From NCBI GenBank assembly GCA_028752905.1, contig JAQNBH010000011.1, positions 20,601,602-20,665,601 on the forward strand: a DNA stretch of 64,000 nt, in the 5' to 3' direction. The stretch is from Cladorhizidae sp. MBARI D1340-BT2 (Eukaryota; Porifera; Demospongiae; Poecilosclerida; Cladorhizidae). The position numbers and the translations under genes were made by a program. The notes under the pieces were generated by a model, which saw only the letters and a list, made by a program, of their open reading frames with translations, was not told the DNA's origin and ran no database searches. Positions within the stretch are counted from its first letter, which is position 1. The number at the start of each line of letters is the position of its first letter. Below are positions 52,227 through 62,367 of this stretch, in pieces.

Positions 52227-53011
52227 TAGAGTAATTAGGTTGAAAAAGGTGTTGATTGTTGGCTGCAAGCGCCCCAGCTCAGTGGTGGTTCTGACTATGT
52301 AGACATATTTTGTGAGGTCTTATCTAACTTCAGGGACTCGCTAAGCATTCAGCGACTGACCACGCTAACATTTGGTGGTAGCGGGCCGAACCTATTGGCC
52401 TATCATTCTTCGTATCTTTCCTTCGCATGTTTTGATTGTAATTGTTACTTTAGTTAACTCGACCACTCAGCAGAATGGAAGGAAGTAGCTGAGCGCAACA
52501 CTCTGCTAGTCCACCATCATGTTGTGAACTGGTCTTAAATCATGCTAATATATAAGCATGTAGACAAATCCAGTGTCAGGAACCACGGGCTAATCTCTTT
52601 GCTTAGCTGTGTTCCACTAGGCCCAAATGGATCATTCTCAAAAACAGCATTGCAATTAATATTTGGCAAATTTGGTTTCTTGAAAAACCATTCTACAATC
52701 CTTCATTGCATCCATTTCTTGCTGATTATCTATCACTTGCTAATTGCTCACATATCTGGTGCCATAATGGTAGACAGTTAGGTTTAATTAGACATTTGTA
52801 ATCTGATATCTGGTCATTTAGTGTAAATTAATTAATAAATTTTGTCAAGGCATATAAGTTGAAAGGAGATCACGACTCTCAAACAAGCTCTGTGTGAAAA
52901 TTTCTCTGCTATTGCTTTGGGATCATTCTCGTTCAGAGTTGGAAACTTCTGGCTTTACCTACCATCGAAGACGTGGTTCAGAGAAGTGTCCTTCAGTTGA
53001 CTTAATAATCA
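52227..53011. other. Intergenic or LINE 5' region
   Basis: No gene recognised. It holds a C/G-richer stretch (52,270-52,400) and a 79-codon frame at 52,542 with no known features. Part of it may be the untranslated 5' region of the LINE that follows; the 5' boundary of that element cannot be seen from one copy. Confidence 0.4.
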
Positions 53012-53963
53012 ATGATACTTTATCTGCCTTTTAAGCTTGACTCCTCTGAACAAATTCCGCCAATTTACTGTGAAGCTATAGAGCTGCTGAAGCTCCCTCC
53101 CATGGCTACTGATTTACCTGCAGCCACTGTACAAGAATCAAACTTGTGTATTAGGGACTTGCAATCCAATATGGAGGTTACTAACAATCAAGTTAGAGAC
53201 ATGCAAGTTAATCTCAGCAAACTTACATCCATTCTGTCAACTCAGACTTCTAGTCTTAGAGACTTGAAAGATTCAATTAATAGTCGTGTTCAGGAAATTT
53301 CTATTTCATTGAGTGATAAGATCTCTTCCTCTCTGAATAACTTGTCTTCTGATCTTACATCTATTAAGGATCAAGTTTCTTCTTCACATGAGAACAGGAC
53401 TTCTCCCAGAGTTCATGCTACAGTTGCTGCCCCATCACATCAATCAATAAATCAGGTACATAGAAGTGCCAATGTCATATTTTTGGGCATTCCAGAACAG
53501 AACCTTCTGGACACTCATGCCTTGGTTGATGAGATTTGTGTTTATCTCGATGGTAAGGATTTATTTAGGCTAGGCAAGCATGTTCATCGTAGTGATGGCG
53601 ATGATAATGTTTGCCCAAGACCTGACCTCGTGCAAAAGATTAATCTTAATCTCCAAACAGAAACTCAAAGGGTTGAAGTTAAGTACAATCTTTGTTCGCC
53701 CAGATCTTTCACCAGATCTTTCACCACAAGAAAGAGCAGCAAGGAGACCTAAAAATACCCCACTTAATGCAGCACTTTCTCTAGTGCATGACTCTGCAAA
53801 CATGGGAAACTCTCGTGTGATTCTTTATCAGATGCTTTACTTTTCCCCTAGTCCTACACATAATAGTGCCTTATCTACCACTCTGTTCTCTTCTCAACCT
53901 ACCCAATATAGTGGTCCTATTACTGACTCTGCTACTGTTACCATCCCTGTTACCAATGACTAA
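53012..53963 (+). pseudogene. LINE ORF1, coiled coil plus RRM-like region
   Basis: Frame 53,012-53,752 (possible alternative start at Met 53,102, MATDLPAATVQE). Residues about 45-130 are heptad-rich (DLQSNMEVTNNQVRDMQVNL, SLSDKISSSLNNLSSDLTSI), consistent with a trimeric coiled coil as in LINE ORF1 proteins. Then an RNA-binding-like segment, NVIFLGIPE...LFRLGKH, which is the usual start of the ORF1 RRM. Near 53,690 the frame shifts: the expected continuation VRPDLSPQERAARR is read in the frame ending at 53,963. ORF1p would bind and chaperone element RNA. Its stop overlaps the ORF2 start. Confidence 0.75.
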
Positions 53964-56660
53964 CTCACATGAAAAACTCCATCTGGTATCTTACAACTGT
54001 CATGGCTGGAATTCTGGTGTTTGTTTGTTAAGGGATATAGCATCTATAATTGATATTTGTTTGATTCAAGAACATTGGCTGCTTAGTCAACAACTTCAGC
54101 TTCTGGATTTTGACCCTGTCTTCATTTCTTGTGGTGTTAGAGGTATGGAAGAGGGTGTTCTCCTAAAAGGCCGTAAAGGCCGTCCTTTTGGAGGTTGTGG
54201 AATTATCTTTAGGAAAAAAGTATTAGTTAATACTAAAGTAATTAAACCCATATCAAAACTTTTCTCTGCTGTTTCGTTAAACCATTCCAATGAATCCATA
54301 CTGATATTTGCGTATACCTCCTACTGATTATCATTCGGATACCAGTGATACAGACTTCAACATCTCTCTTGGTGAGCTGGATGGATTCATAGATTCTCAA
54401 GTATTTGATCATTTGCTTATTGGTGGAGATTTTAACACTAATTTTAATCCTAATTTAAATCCTAAGACTACTCGTTGCAGCCTTTTGAATGATTTCATGC
54501 TGGAACATGATCTTACATGTATTTATTGCCAGTCCTCTTCTATTACCCCTACATATGAAAGAGGCAATGGCCTTGGGACATCCTGGCCTGATCATTTCCT
54601 GTCTAGTTCATATCTAGCTCACCATATCACCTCTCTCAGTACTATCCAAATTGGTTCTAACCTTTCTGATCATCTTCCGCTGCATGAAGATTTGTCATTT
54701 CAACTTTCTGCTCCTTCCTTTACTAACTTGAATCATTCTAGTGTCTCCAACAAAACTAAGTAGGATATAGTTACTGATTCTGAGATGGATAATTTTAGAC
54801 TTTACATCAGTGCAAATCTTCCCTTGATTGATTAGAAAATCTTGGCATGCTGTAACACTTCATGTTCTATTCACTCTTCACCCATTAATATCTTGGTTGA
54901 CTCTCTTCTTGCTTGTATTTCCAAGGCTTCATCTTTATTTCTTCCTTCTTCTGGGCACCCTTGGAATGAATATGTCAGAGATGTTAAATACAGAGCTGAT
55001 TTCTGGCATAAGGTCTGGATAGAAGCTGGCTCACCTAAATCTGGTGTTCTTTTTCACATTAAGAAACATGCTAAGACAAGATACAAGTACCAAGTAAGAA
55101 AGCTTAAGAGAAGAGAAGAACCTATTAGGAATCATAAGCTTAAATCTGCTTTCTCTAGGTCTACTTCTAATCAATTCTGGAAGGAGGTCAGGCATGTCAA
55201 GCAATGCAAGAAAAATTGCTCTGTAGTCAATGGTTTAAGTGATCCTGTGGCAATCAGCAATAGTCTATCCTCAAAGTTCTCAGAAACACTAAATAATCAT
55301 AGACAGAAAGAACTTAATATACCAACCCTACATATCTTTAATTTAGATGTAATCAGCTTTGAAATTACTGTCGAGTATGGGCTTGAAGCATTCAATCACC
55401 ACCTAAAGCCTAGAAAATCTGACGGGTCTGAGCTGGACTCAAGTCATCTAATTAAATCATTGCCAGTGATAAAAGAGTTCCTTCATTCTTTGTTCACAAT
55501 TCTTATATGCCATGGACACCTTCCATCAGACTTGAGAGATTGCATCCTTGTTCGTATTCCAAAACCTGGTAAGGATCCCACTAGTGGTGATAGTTATAGG
55601 CCTATTGCTCTTGCCTCAACACTAAGCAAGGTTTTGGAATGGTGTATATTGATCCAATTTGATGGTTGTTTTAAAACCTCTGACCTTCAATTTGGTTTCA
55701 AACCTGGCCTTTCCACTACACTTTGCTCTTGCGTAGTCAAGAGTGTCATTTCACACTATCTACAATGTGGCTCCTCAGTTTTTGCATTCTTCCTTTATGC
55801 ATCTAAGGCTTTTTACTTAGTTCAGCACAGTACACTTTTCGAGAATCTGTTTGACAGAGGTCTACCAAAATTAGTCGTCAGATTTTTTTCCAGATGATCT
55901 TCTTGTCAGGAACTTAGAGTCCGCTGGGATAATGTATACTACTATAAATTTGGTGTTTCCAATGGGGTAAGGCAAGGTGGAGTGCTCTCCCCTGTTCTTT
56001 TTTCCATTTATCTTGATACTCTGGGTCACTCTTAAAAATTCTGGTGTAGGTTGTTCCTGGGGTGGAGAATTTGCGGTAGTCTTGCATACGCTGACGACAT
56101 AATCCTATTAGCACCTTTACTCTCTGCATTAAGACTGACGCTTAAGGAATGTGAACTATATGCCTCCTCTTTGGTCTTAAATTTAACCCATCAAAGACTA
56201 AGTTTATACAGTTTTTTCATCACTCTAACTTGAAAATGGACACATCTATTCTCTTCCGTGGTCATTGCTTACTTCTTTCAACTGAAGTAACACACCTTGG
56301 ACATATACTGACGTACAACCTTTGCGATGATAAGGATATTCTATCAAAAGGTAGAGATAATTATGGTTAGAAAAGCAAACTCGTCTATGTACCCCTTCCC
56401 TAACCTCTGTCCTATTGTCCTAACATACCTCTTTCGTTCCTTCTGCTTGTTACTGTATGGAAGTGCTCTCTGGCATCTAAAGCATTCAATGGACTGGAAA
56501 TAGCCTTTAATAAGATTTTAAGAAGAATATGGAAATTGCCTTACAACTCATACACAAGAATTGTTCATCGTACTGCAAATTTAGACAGTTTATTCAACAC
56601 AACCTTGAAACGCTCTTTCACTCTTTTCTCCTCCTCACAGACATGCCCATAAAATTTAGT
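53956..56660 (+). pseudogene. LINE ORF2: APE endonuclease and reverse transcriptase
   Basis: Starts MTNSHEKLHLVSYNCHGWNS at 53,956; the ATG overlaps the ORF1 stop (ATGACTAA). Endonuclease landmarks: SYNCHGWN, LIQEHWL, GGDFNTNF and SDHLPL, the last being the catalytic His region. The frame changes near 54,310; from there to about 56,230 one frame is kept but is cut by stops at 54,761, 54,833, 55,895 and 56,032. RT motifs: RIPKPGKDP, SYRPIALAS, FGFKPGLST, VRQGGVLSP and AYADDIILLA. Motif A reads FLYASKAFYLV where FLDASKAFDLV is expected, so the catalytic Asp is lost. Beyond 56,230 another frame holds the C-terminal part (THLGHILTYNL, FNKILRRIWKLP). Confidence 0.87.
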
Positions 56661-56936
56661 TAAGTATGTATTATATAAATCTGCTAATTTTGGTTTTACA
56701 TTTCTAGGTTATAATTTAAAATATGGTTCACATTTCTGTAAGTATTACTCCATTCGAGATAACTTTTGTTCCAAAGTCATTAGAGATATTAGATCTGCAC
56801 AATCATCTTAACACTCTCAATGAACCTAATAGATTCAGTTGTAATTTCCTTGTCCACTTGTACCACCTAATCTCTTCTTCATACTTATGTACACTGTTTA
56901 TACTCATACACCTATCCTGGTGTGATATATAAATTT

Positions 56937-56960
56937 AATAATAATAATAATAATAATAAT
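56937..56960 (+). repeat. (AAT)n microsatellite, LINE 3' tail
   Basis: Eight AAT triplets ending the LINE. Target-primed reverse transcription of CR1/I-like elements often ends in such short tandem repeats. Confidence 0.85.
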
Positions 56961-57084
56961 CTCCGTACCAAATCCCCAGACATCTAGCAAAATGACACGC
57001 ATTTTGCTAGTCATTCCGTGATGACCACAATTAGCATCATACCAGGCAGCTTCTTTATTCATGCGATCTGCTAGCTGCCTAACT
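56961..57084 (-). other. Possible coding remnant of unknown family
   Basis: The minus strand reads RVRQLADRMNKEAAWYDANC and on to MTSKMRVILLDVWGFGTE without a stop for about 41 codons, with codon-like composition. It begins after a stop and ends at the LINE tail, so it is at best an exon or transposase fragment. No family recognised. Confidence 0.25.
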
Positions 57085-57184
57085 CTTTACAAAGGATCCA
57101 TTGCAGCGATTCATGACACTACCTTTATTATGTAGCACTTTAATAATACTATTGAAGTGGTTAAAAGTTATGGTACAATTGCAG

Positions 57185-57240
57185 TTTAGGGGCCACAATT
57201 GGCACCGCATGGATCCACAATTGGCGCCGCGAAATTGTCG
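57185..57240. repeat. Short direct repeat CCACAATTGGCRCCGC
   Basis: Two copies at about 57,193-57,208 and 57,215-57,230. They lie 150 bp beyond the 3' end of the Merlin gene and may belong to its terminus, but no inverted partner was found on the other side. Confidence 0.4.
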
Positions 57241-57388
57241 CGCACAACATTTTTATACAATAATAAATATTATGATACAATAATTAAATTTAAACATCTG
57301 AAAGTAAACAACAGAAATATGATTACTAATTTGTGCAGATGGAGTCTCTTTGCCATACTTTCTCCTCCACACATATTCTATGAGGTAG

Positions 57389-58110
57389 CTACTCTTCCAT
57401 GAGGGGCCTGCTGGTGCCATGAAGCTTCATTTTCCTCTTGGCATTTGTCCATGTATCCTCAATGGATTGGGTGTATGCACCTGTGACAGGATCAACAAAA
57501 TGCAGGGAATGGTTTACCGTAAGGTGTGCATATCCAACTTGATTGAGACTCGTATAGGCTCTCCACTCATCTGTATGAATCTCTCTGCCAGGATGCACAT
57601 ACCTCTGGATTACAAGGATGAGCGTGTTGGCATCATAGCAAGGCACAACAGCAAGAAACACTTTATCGGTGCTACATTCTACTCTTCCTAGGACCCACTT
57701 CCCATTCATGATTCGGCTACTATTATATTTCCTTTTGCTTCGTCAATTTCAACAACAGTGCCTGGACCTCCAAATGTCATGATGACTGTCATGATGTTGG
57801 ACAAATACCTGTAAACAGTGAGGGCAATGAAATATAATGGATTTAATTATTACTATTATAGCCCTAGCCTTATTATAGCCCTAGCCTAGTCCTACCTCTC
57901 GTAGGAAGTGGCAGTAGTCAACACCTGTGTGTTCAGCAATCTCAACCCACTTCCTAATCTTAATCTCCTCGATTTCCTCTGCCCACAGATAGGTGATCTC
58001 TAGGATCTTCTCCAGCGATAGTTGACTGCCTTCAAACCATGAAGCATGACGAATGGACCACTTCTTCCGGCAGTTTCTGTCTGGGCACCTTCTCCCCTCC
58101 TATTTCTGAT
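57389..58110 (-). pseudogene. Merlin (IS1016-like) transposase, frameshifted
   Basis: Minus-strand DDE transposase of the ISXO2/IS1016 type. The N-terminal part (about 58,110-57,896) has CPDRNCRKKWSIRHASWFEG and LSLEKILEITYLWAEEI. The next part (57,808 downward) has IMTFGGPGTVVEIDEAK with the first catalytic Asp. After a one-base loss in an A-run near 57,740, a 106-codon frame (57,709-57,389) holds NGKWVLGRVE, the second Asp in GREIHTDEWRAY, then LTVNHS, FVDPVTGAYTQSIEDTW with the third acidic residue. An intron of 87 bp (57,809-57,895, GTAGG...TTTACAG) is suggested between the first two parts, but the phase does not fit without an indel. Terminal repeats were not located. Merlin elements cut and paste with 8-9 bp duplications. 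Confidence 0.82.
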
Positions 58111-59071
58111 TCAGCCAATTATGTCGACATTGCTGTTTGGACTTTAGATATGTTCTATCAGATCACAAGCTGCTCACAGTTTCCGCTCAGGCCAACACGT
58201 GCTCGCGCTGCTATAACTGCAAGATCCGCCTCTCATTAACCTTGGTTGCATTCCGTACGCTCGAAAGAAACGATTGTTTACGCTTAATTAGATAACTGCT
58301 GTTAAGGAGGGAGAGTTGCATTTTTTGGGGGGAGAGTTGCATTTTTTGGGGGGAGAGTGACCCACATGTATTTTCCCCCTTTTTTCTTCTTGTGTTTACC
58401 AATTTATAACTCCATAGATTCCGTAAACTTCATGGTATGGACTTGATATTAGCTCAAAAGATAGGTCTCTCTCTTTGCGCTCTGTTGGTACTAAAATATT
58501 TTTTACAAGTATAACTATAGCCAAGTTACCCGAGTTATGAGTGGAAGGAACCTCAAAAACCTGAATGCCTAAATTGGCCGCATAAATATCTCAAGATTGC
58601 CATTCTGCTCGCAGATTCACATTAATAAATAAATAAATTATTATTATTATTGTTCATATTTTTGGGTTATTTATTTATTTAATTGTTACTATTAGTATTA
58701 TTATTTAAAATAAAAAATTCCTTTTTTCTTTCCACATCTGGTTGCTAGACGCGCGTTGTGATTTTGTAGCACGTGGTGCTACCGGTATATAGCAGGCTCA
58801 TACGAGTCTTAGCGTCTCGATGAAGGCTAGAGCATATAGTCGAAATGTCGAGAGAATACAATTTCAAGTTGATTATGAGAAGATTATTGTAGATTGTTGT
58901 AAACGTGAAGTATTCCATACTTTGTGTATGTAGATATTGACCACATTTCCTTAGCTGGCTCTGTATTCACAGACACATGGAGAGATTTTATAATAACACG
59001 GTAGCCAGTCATTTTCAGAACAGGGAGATATTCATAACAAGAAGTAAAAAAAAATGCAAGACAAGTAGATA
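58111..59071. other. No gene recognised; small tandem duplication
   Basis: Contains a 21-bp unit (GGGAGAGTTGCATTTTTTGGG) present about 2.5 times at 58,310-58,369, AT-rich simple sequence at 58,620-58,720 and a C/G-richer patch with ACCGGTATATAGCAGG at 58,780-58,800. That patch could be a TATA-type promoter, but no ORF longer than a few codons follows it. Confidence 0.4.
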
Positions 59072-59095
59072 CGATCTGAGAAAAGGGCCCACTTC
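59072..59095 (+). repeat. Left terminal inverted repeat
   Basis: 24 bp, exact reverse complement of 60,723-60,746. Followed by a run of C (59,095-59,107). Confidence 0.88.
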
Positions 59096-59254
59096 CCCCC
59101 CCCCCCCAAAAATGCGTTATTGTCATGAGGTTAAAGGTCAAGGATAGCTAAGTAGAATGGTACTGCAATTGTGCCTTGATCTAATGCCATTCCAAAGTTA
59201 TACACAGTTTTGCTTCCATTCTTCACTACACCCCGACGTCGCATCACGCATTGA

Positions 59255-59296
59255 TGACGTCACGTTTTTAATCATACGACGACCCGTACCGGAAGT
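59255..59296 (+). promoter_or_regulatory. CRE and ETS-like sites inside the transposon
   Basis: TGACGTCA, a full CRE palindrome, at 59,255-59,262 and CCGGAAGT, a canonical ETS core, at 59,289-59,296, in a locally CpG-rich stretch. A GT donor-like AAAGGTATGG follows at about 59,386 and an acceptor-like TTTCTTGCAG at 59,885-59,894, so a plus-strand transcript is conceivable. Motif matches of 8 bp are weak evidence alone. Confidence 0.3.
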
Positions 59297-59847
59297 AGTT
59301 TTTTCTTTTGTGATCTAGGCAACGCTAAGCTACCCTGTTAAATAGCTGGGACAAAGGGAGAAGAATTTCTTGGCATCTTGTGAAAGGTATGGTGTAGTCT
59401 TAGTTTGTTATTAGCTACACCCTGGCTAGCTACAAGTTAACTGTTTAGAATTTTGTTTATTGTTTCGAGGGCTAGCATCTTCAAGTTATAGGCTTATCCA
59501 TCTATCATTTTATCGTCGTCTCTATAGGGTCCAAATGAGTTTTTGCACCTTTACTACTTTGTTTAAACTAAATTACACCCTAGCTACACAAGTCAGATTT
59601 TTTGTTTGTTTTGACAGCTAGTTATAGGGGTCCAAGTGAGTTTCTGCACCTTCACTACTTTATTTTACCTTTGGTTTTGGATTAGTAGCTAAGCTAAAAG
59701 TGTAGTTTGATTGAGTGGCTAGTGCTGACAGTAGTAGATAATCCTGGTTATCTTTCTAATGGTTATAGCAAGGACATAAAAATAAAATAACAAGGATAAA
59801 ATTAGCAAGGAGAAGGTAGTGAGTAGCTAAGTGAAAGAATGCTGACG

Positions 59848-60360
59848 TCATGGTTCTGGGCATGACCTGCTGTTGTGTACTACTTTCTTGCAGGTCGTGC
59901 ACGTGCGGACCCTTTTTGTCGGTGGTGCTGATGTGGTCGAGTTCTCCACATCCTCATCAACCACTGGTGAGCAGCTCGACTGGATGGCTTTAGAAAAGAT
60001 GATGGTTTGGGGCATGTTATGTCTTTGTCCTTCTCTGGACAGAACTGTCGGATGCTGTCAAATAAACTGTCGTTCTGGAGACAAACCTTTGGCGGGAATG
60101 ATGTGTGGCATATCTGTGACTGTTGGTGTCCAGCAATGTTTGGCAAGCACAAACCGGTGTTGTACAGTGTCTGAACGCTCCTTTGCTGTCACTGTGCCTG
60201 GATCAGATGAACTGAATATGAATTGGTGGAAACGCTTTGTTCCTGAGAACTTCTTCAAATGTGAAGCAAAGAAGTCTGTCCAATTGAAGCAAGGAATGAT
60301 GGTGGTCAATTCACACCACTTCTGCTTCAACTCCTATTTGACATCAAACACACACACAAT
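59848..60360 (-). pseudogene. Transposon-borne protein with C-terminal zinc knuckle, broken
   Basis: One minus-strand frame reads ELKQKWCELTTIIPCFNWTD, then FHQFIFSSSDPGTVTAKERS (60,349 to about 60,190). The same frame, after a stop at about 60,055, ends PTKRVRTCTTCKKVVHNSRS followed by CPEP and stop at 59,848. That tail is a C-x2-C-x4-H-x4-C zinc knuckle. A second frame between them (NDSLFDSIRQFCPEKDKDIT, 60,072 to about 60,015) looks equally protein-like, so two frame changes are likely. The YhHF...PG.V-type segment resembles, from memory, uncharacterised transposon-associated proteins of cnidarians and sponges. The overlapping 165-codon plus-strand frame is judged a shadow. Confidence 0.45.
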
Positions 60361-60722
60361 ATCTGATTGAAATCACCATTTTTTGGTAAGCATGATGTTT
60401 TATTTGTATACACCTGCATTTAGCTCACTGTCATCTTCTATGTCACCACGCTGTCTATTCGAAAACTGAAGGGAAATTCCCGCGTGCCCGTATTTTCATT
60501 CCGTGCACGCGGTAGCTTCGCGTGGCTAGCTTCGCGTGGCTTCTCTATTTTTTTTTCTTTTTCTAACTGCTCGCTCTAATGGAAGGAAGCCCTTCTTGGC
60601 CTTAAAACTTTGCACAAAGATAGAGCAATGACCCAAGATGCCTCTGAGGTAATTTATGAAAATATCATGAATCATAACCTTGGTAGCTATTTCAGGTCCT
60701 AGTGCAAGATCAGTTTTTGGGT

Positions 60723-60746
60723 GAAGTGGGCCCTTTTCTCAGATCG
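60723..60746 (-). repeat. Right terminal inverted repeat
   Basis: 24 bp, exact reverse complement of 59,072-59,095, followed by TA. Confidence 0.88.
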
Positions 60747-61494
60747 TACATATAGCAAACTTTTTTTTAAATTAATAATAAAATAATAAAATAAATGTAT
60801 ATGATAAAAAATAAAATCAATAAATAAACAAAGAAATGTTGTTTTTTCTGGTGTATATACAAACCAATTAAGATTAATCAGGTTTTGGTTGTTAAATACT
60901 TCAACCAATTGCCTTGATCTTTCATCATGGCATTCGTATTAAATGTTGGCAAAAACAACAGCTGACTAAAAGATGGTCTTATCTGTTGTTTTTTTAATGA
61001 AGTTAGCCGAAATTAATCATACAATATATTATAAATATAATAATTATTTAGTATGGAACTCCTTTAATACTGTATGTATATATATATATATATATACATA
61101 TCTAACTGACAAGTAGAAGTACATATCTCTCCAGACATTCTGATAGGACTGTTACGTCTACGGAAATGTTCTAAGGAATCTTAACGTCCTGAATTTGGAC
61201 CAGACGTTTCTATTGTCCGTGAACTCCATGTGTATCCTTTCTGTTGTGTGTAATTACTCATGTTTTGCCCTCATAGGATAGCACTTAATCTCTGCCATTA
61301 TGTTATGAAAGGGGCAGGCAAATGTGATGCTTAAAAATAACTACTGGCTAGCTAGATATCTCAATTATCAAACAACATTAATGCTTTGGCATGCGTGACA
61401 TTTATCTTGTTGTTTGGTCTTTTGTTGAGACCTCCAAACTGTAATTATCTTGTGCCACACATGCACAAAGCAGAGATACGTAACTGTAGCTAGT
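60747..61494. other. AT-rich intergenic sequence
   Basis: No gene recognised. Holds A/T-rich runs at 60,760-60,830 and a (TA)n stretch of about ten repeats at 61,077-61,096. Confidence 0.5.
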
Positions 61495-61944
61495 CAGTAG
61501 GCCATTTAACCGAGCATGTTGGGGCCGGCGAGTGTTCAGATAACTGAGATGTTCGGATATCTGAAGTGTAGTGTGAAAGGTCTTCAGTTTGGCCTTGATC
61601 TTCATAAAATGGTGGACAGTCCAGTTTCCAACACTGCATTCCACCGCTACTCTAGCTGAACTCTCCCATTCTTCACAATTCACTGAGCCTTCATTGGTAC
61701 TAAGGACAGCTCTTTTTCTCTTTGAATAAGCCTAACCCAGTTTAACATGGAGAGAGAAGAATCGAAAGAAACTATTGCACGAGGTTGCATGTTAGGTGAA
61801 TGGTAAATATTTATTGTGTGCGTGCACAAAGGAATTGTTCCTGTAAAATGAAAAAGTATACTGAATGTAGCCTGCATTTCGGCGAATGTGTTTGGATACC
61901 AGTGTGTTTAGGTAAGAGATGTTCGGACAGGTGCTCTCCTATTG
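61495..61944. mobile_element. Tigger-like non-autonomous element (MITE), 450 bp
   Basis: The left end reads CAGTAGGCCATTTAACCGAG and later GTTCAGATAACT and GATGTTCGGATATCTGAAG. The right end, reverse-complemented, reads CAATAGGAGAGCACCTGTCC then GAACATC and GGTATCCAAACAC. The ends resemble each other and the fragment at 52,166-52,226. Target duplication is not clear (AGT and GAT flanks), so the exact ends are uncertain. Minus-strand frames of 93 and 65 codons inside show no known domain. Confidence 0.45.
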
Positions 61945-62367
61945 GATATATATGTGCACGTGTATTTGTCTGGTCATAAAATGGCCACATTTGGTCTGAT
62001 TATTAGCCATATTCCCACTCTTAAATAAGATGTATTATGTATATTAGAGTCTTATACAATATTTTTGGTGGTTTGGGAGTGAGTGAGGTTGTGTGAATAT
62101 CACTTTCTATATACCTTATATAGACCTCTTGCTCTCTCCAACAACAATATTTTTTTAACTGTATAGGATTGACTTGCCAAGAATAGGGAGAAAAGCAAGG
62201 ATTAGCGTACAGAAGAACCTCAAATTATGAACACCAAATGTACATGGTTTTTCATGGTAAAGGGTCCTCTAAATGTTATCTACATTCTGTTTGCTTTTTA
62301 TTGACAAATGATAGTAGCTTTTTTCTTGTCTAGTTTCAATTCTCTATGTAATATTATAATCAAGCGG
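61945..62367. other. No feature recognised
   Basis: AT-rich sequence between the MITE and the 34-bp minisatellite. No ORF, RNA gene or inverted repeat seen. Confidence 0.5.

Larger units (their letters stand above)
53012..56960 (+). mobile_element. Degenerate non-LTR retrotransposon (CR1/jockey-like LINE)
   Basis: ORF1 with coiled coil, ORF2 with APE endonuclease then reverse transcriptase, and a 3' end of about eight AAT triplets (56,937-56,960), the microsatellite tail typical of CR1/I-type LINEs. Several nonsense and frame changes show it is inactive. Clade placement is from motif resemblance only. Confidence 0.88.
59072..60746 (-). mobile_element. DNA transposon with perfect 24-bp TIRs and TA flanks
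   Basis: The stretch starting CGATCTGAGAAAAGGGCCCA and ending CTTC at 59,072-59,095 is repeated exactly as its reverse complement at 60,723-60,746; similarity continues imperfectly inward (C-run then CAAAAA on the left, CACCCAAAAAC on the right). TA lies directly outside both ends (59,070-59,071 and 60,747-60,748), consistent with a TA target duplication. It encloses a broken minus-strand gene ending in a zinc knuckle. The superfamily is open: a TA target suggests Tc1/mariner or a relative, but the protein does not look like a mariner transposase. Confidence 0.82.

Noticed and set aside
52360..52385. CTAACATTTGGTGGTAGCGG as an LTR end plus primer-binding site of the 50-52 kb gypsy remnant
   Set aside because: It resembles such a junction, but the primer match to initiator tRNA-Met is only partial, no second LTR copy is present, and it lies downstream of pol rather than upstream of gag.
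58735..58880. Small RNA gene or promoter around ACCGGTATATAGCAGG
   Set aside because: No stable fold or known RNA motif could be drawn by eye and no ORF follows; evidence too thin for a feature of its own.
59873..60370. 165-codon plus-strand ORF with a splice-acceptor-like start
   Set aside because: No recognisable domain, and the opposite strand gives better protein-like segments including a zinc knuckle. Kept only as a possible transcript in the regulatory note.
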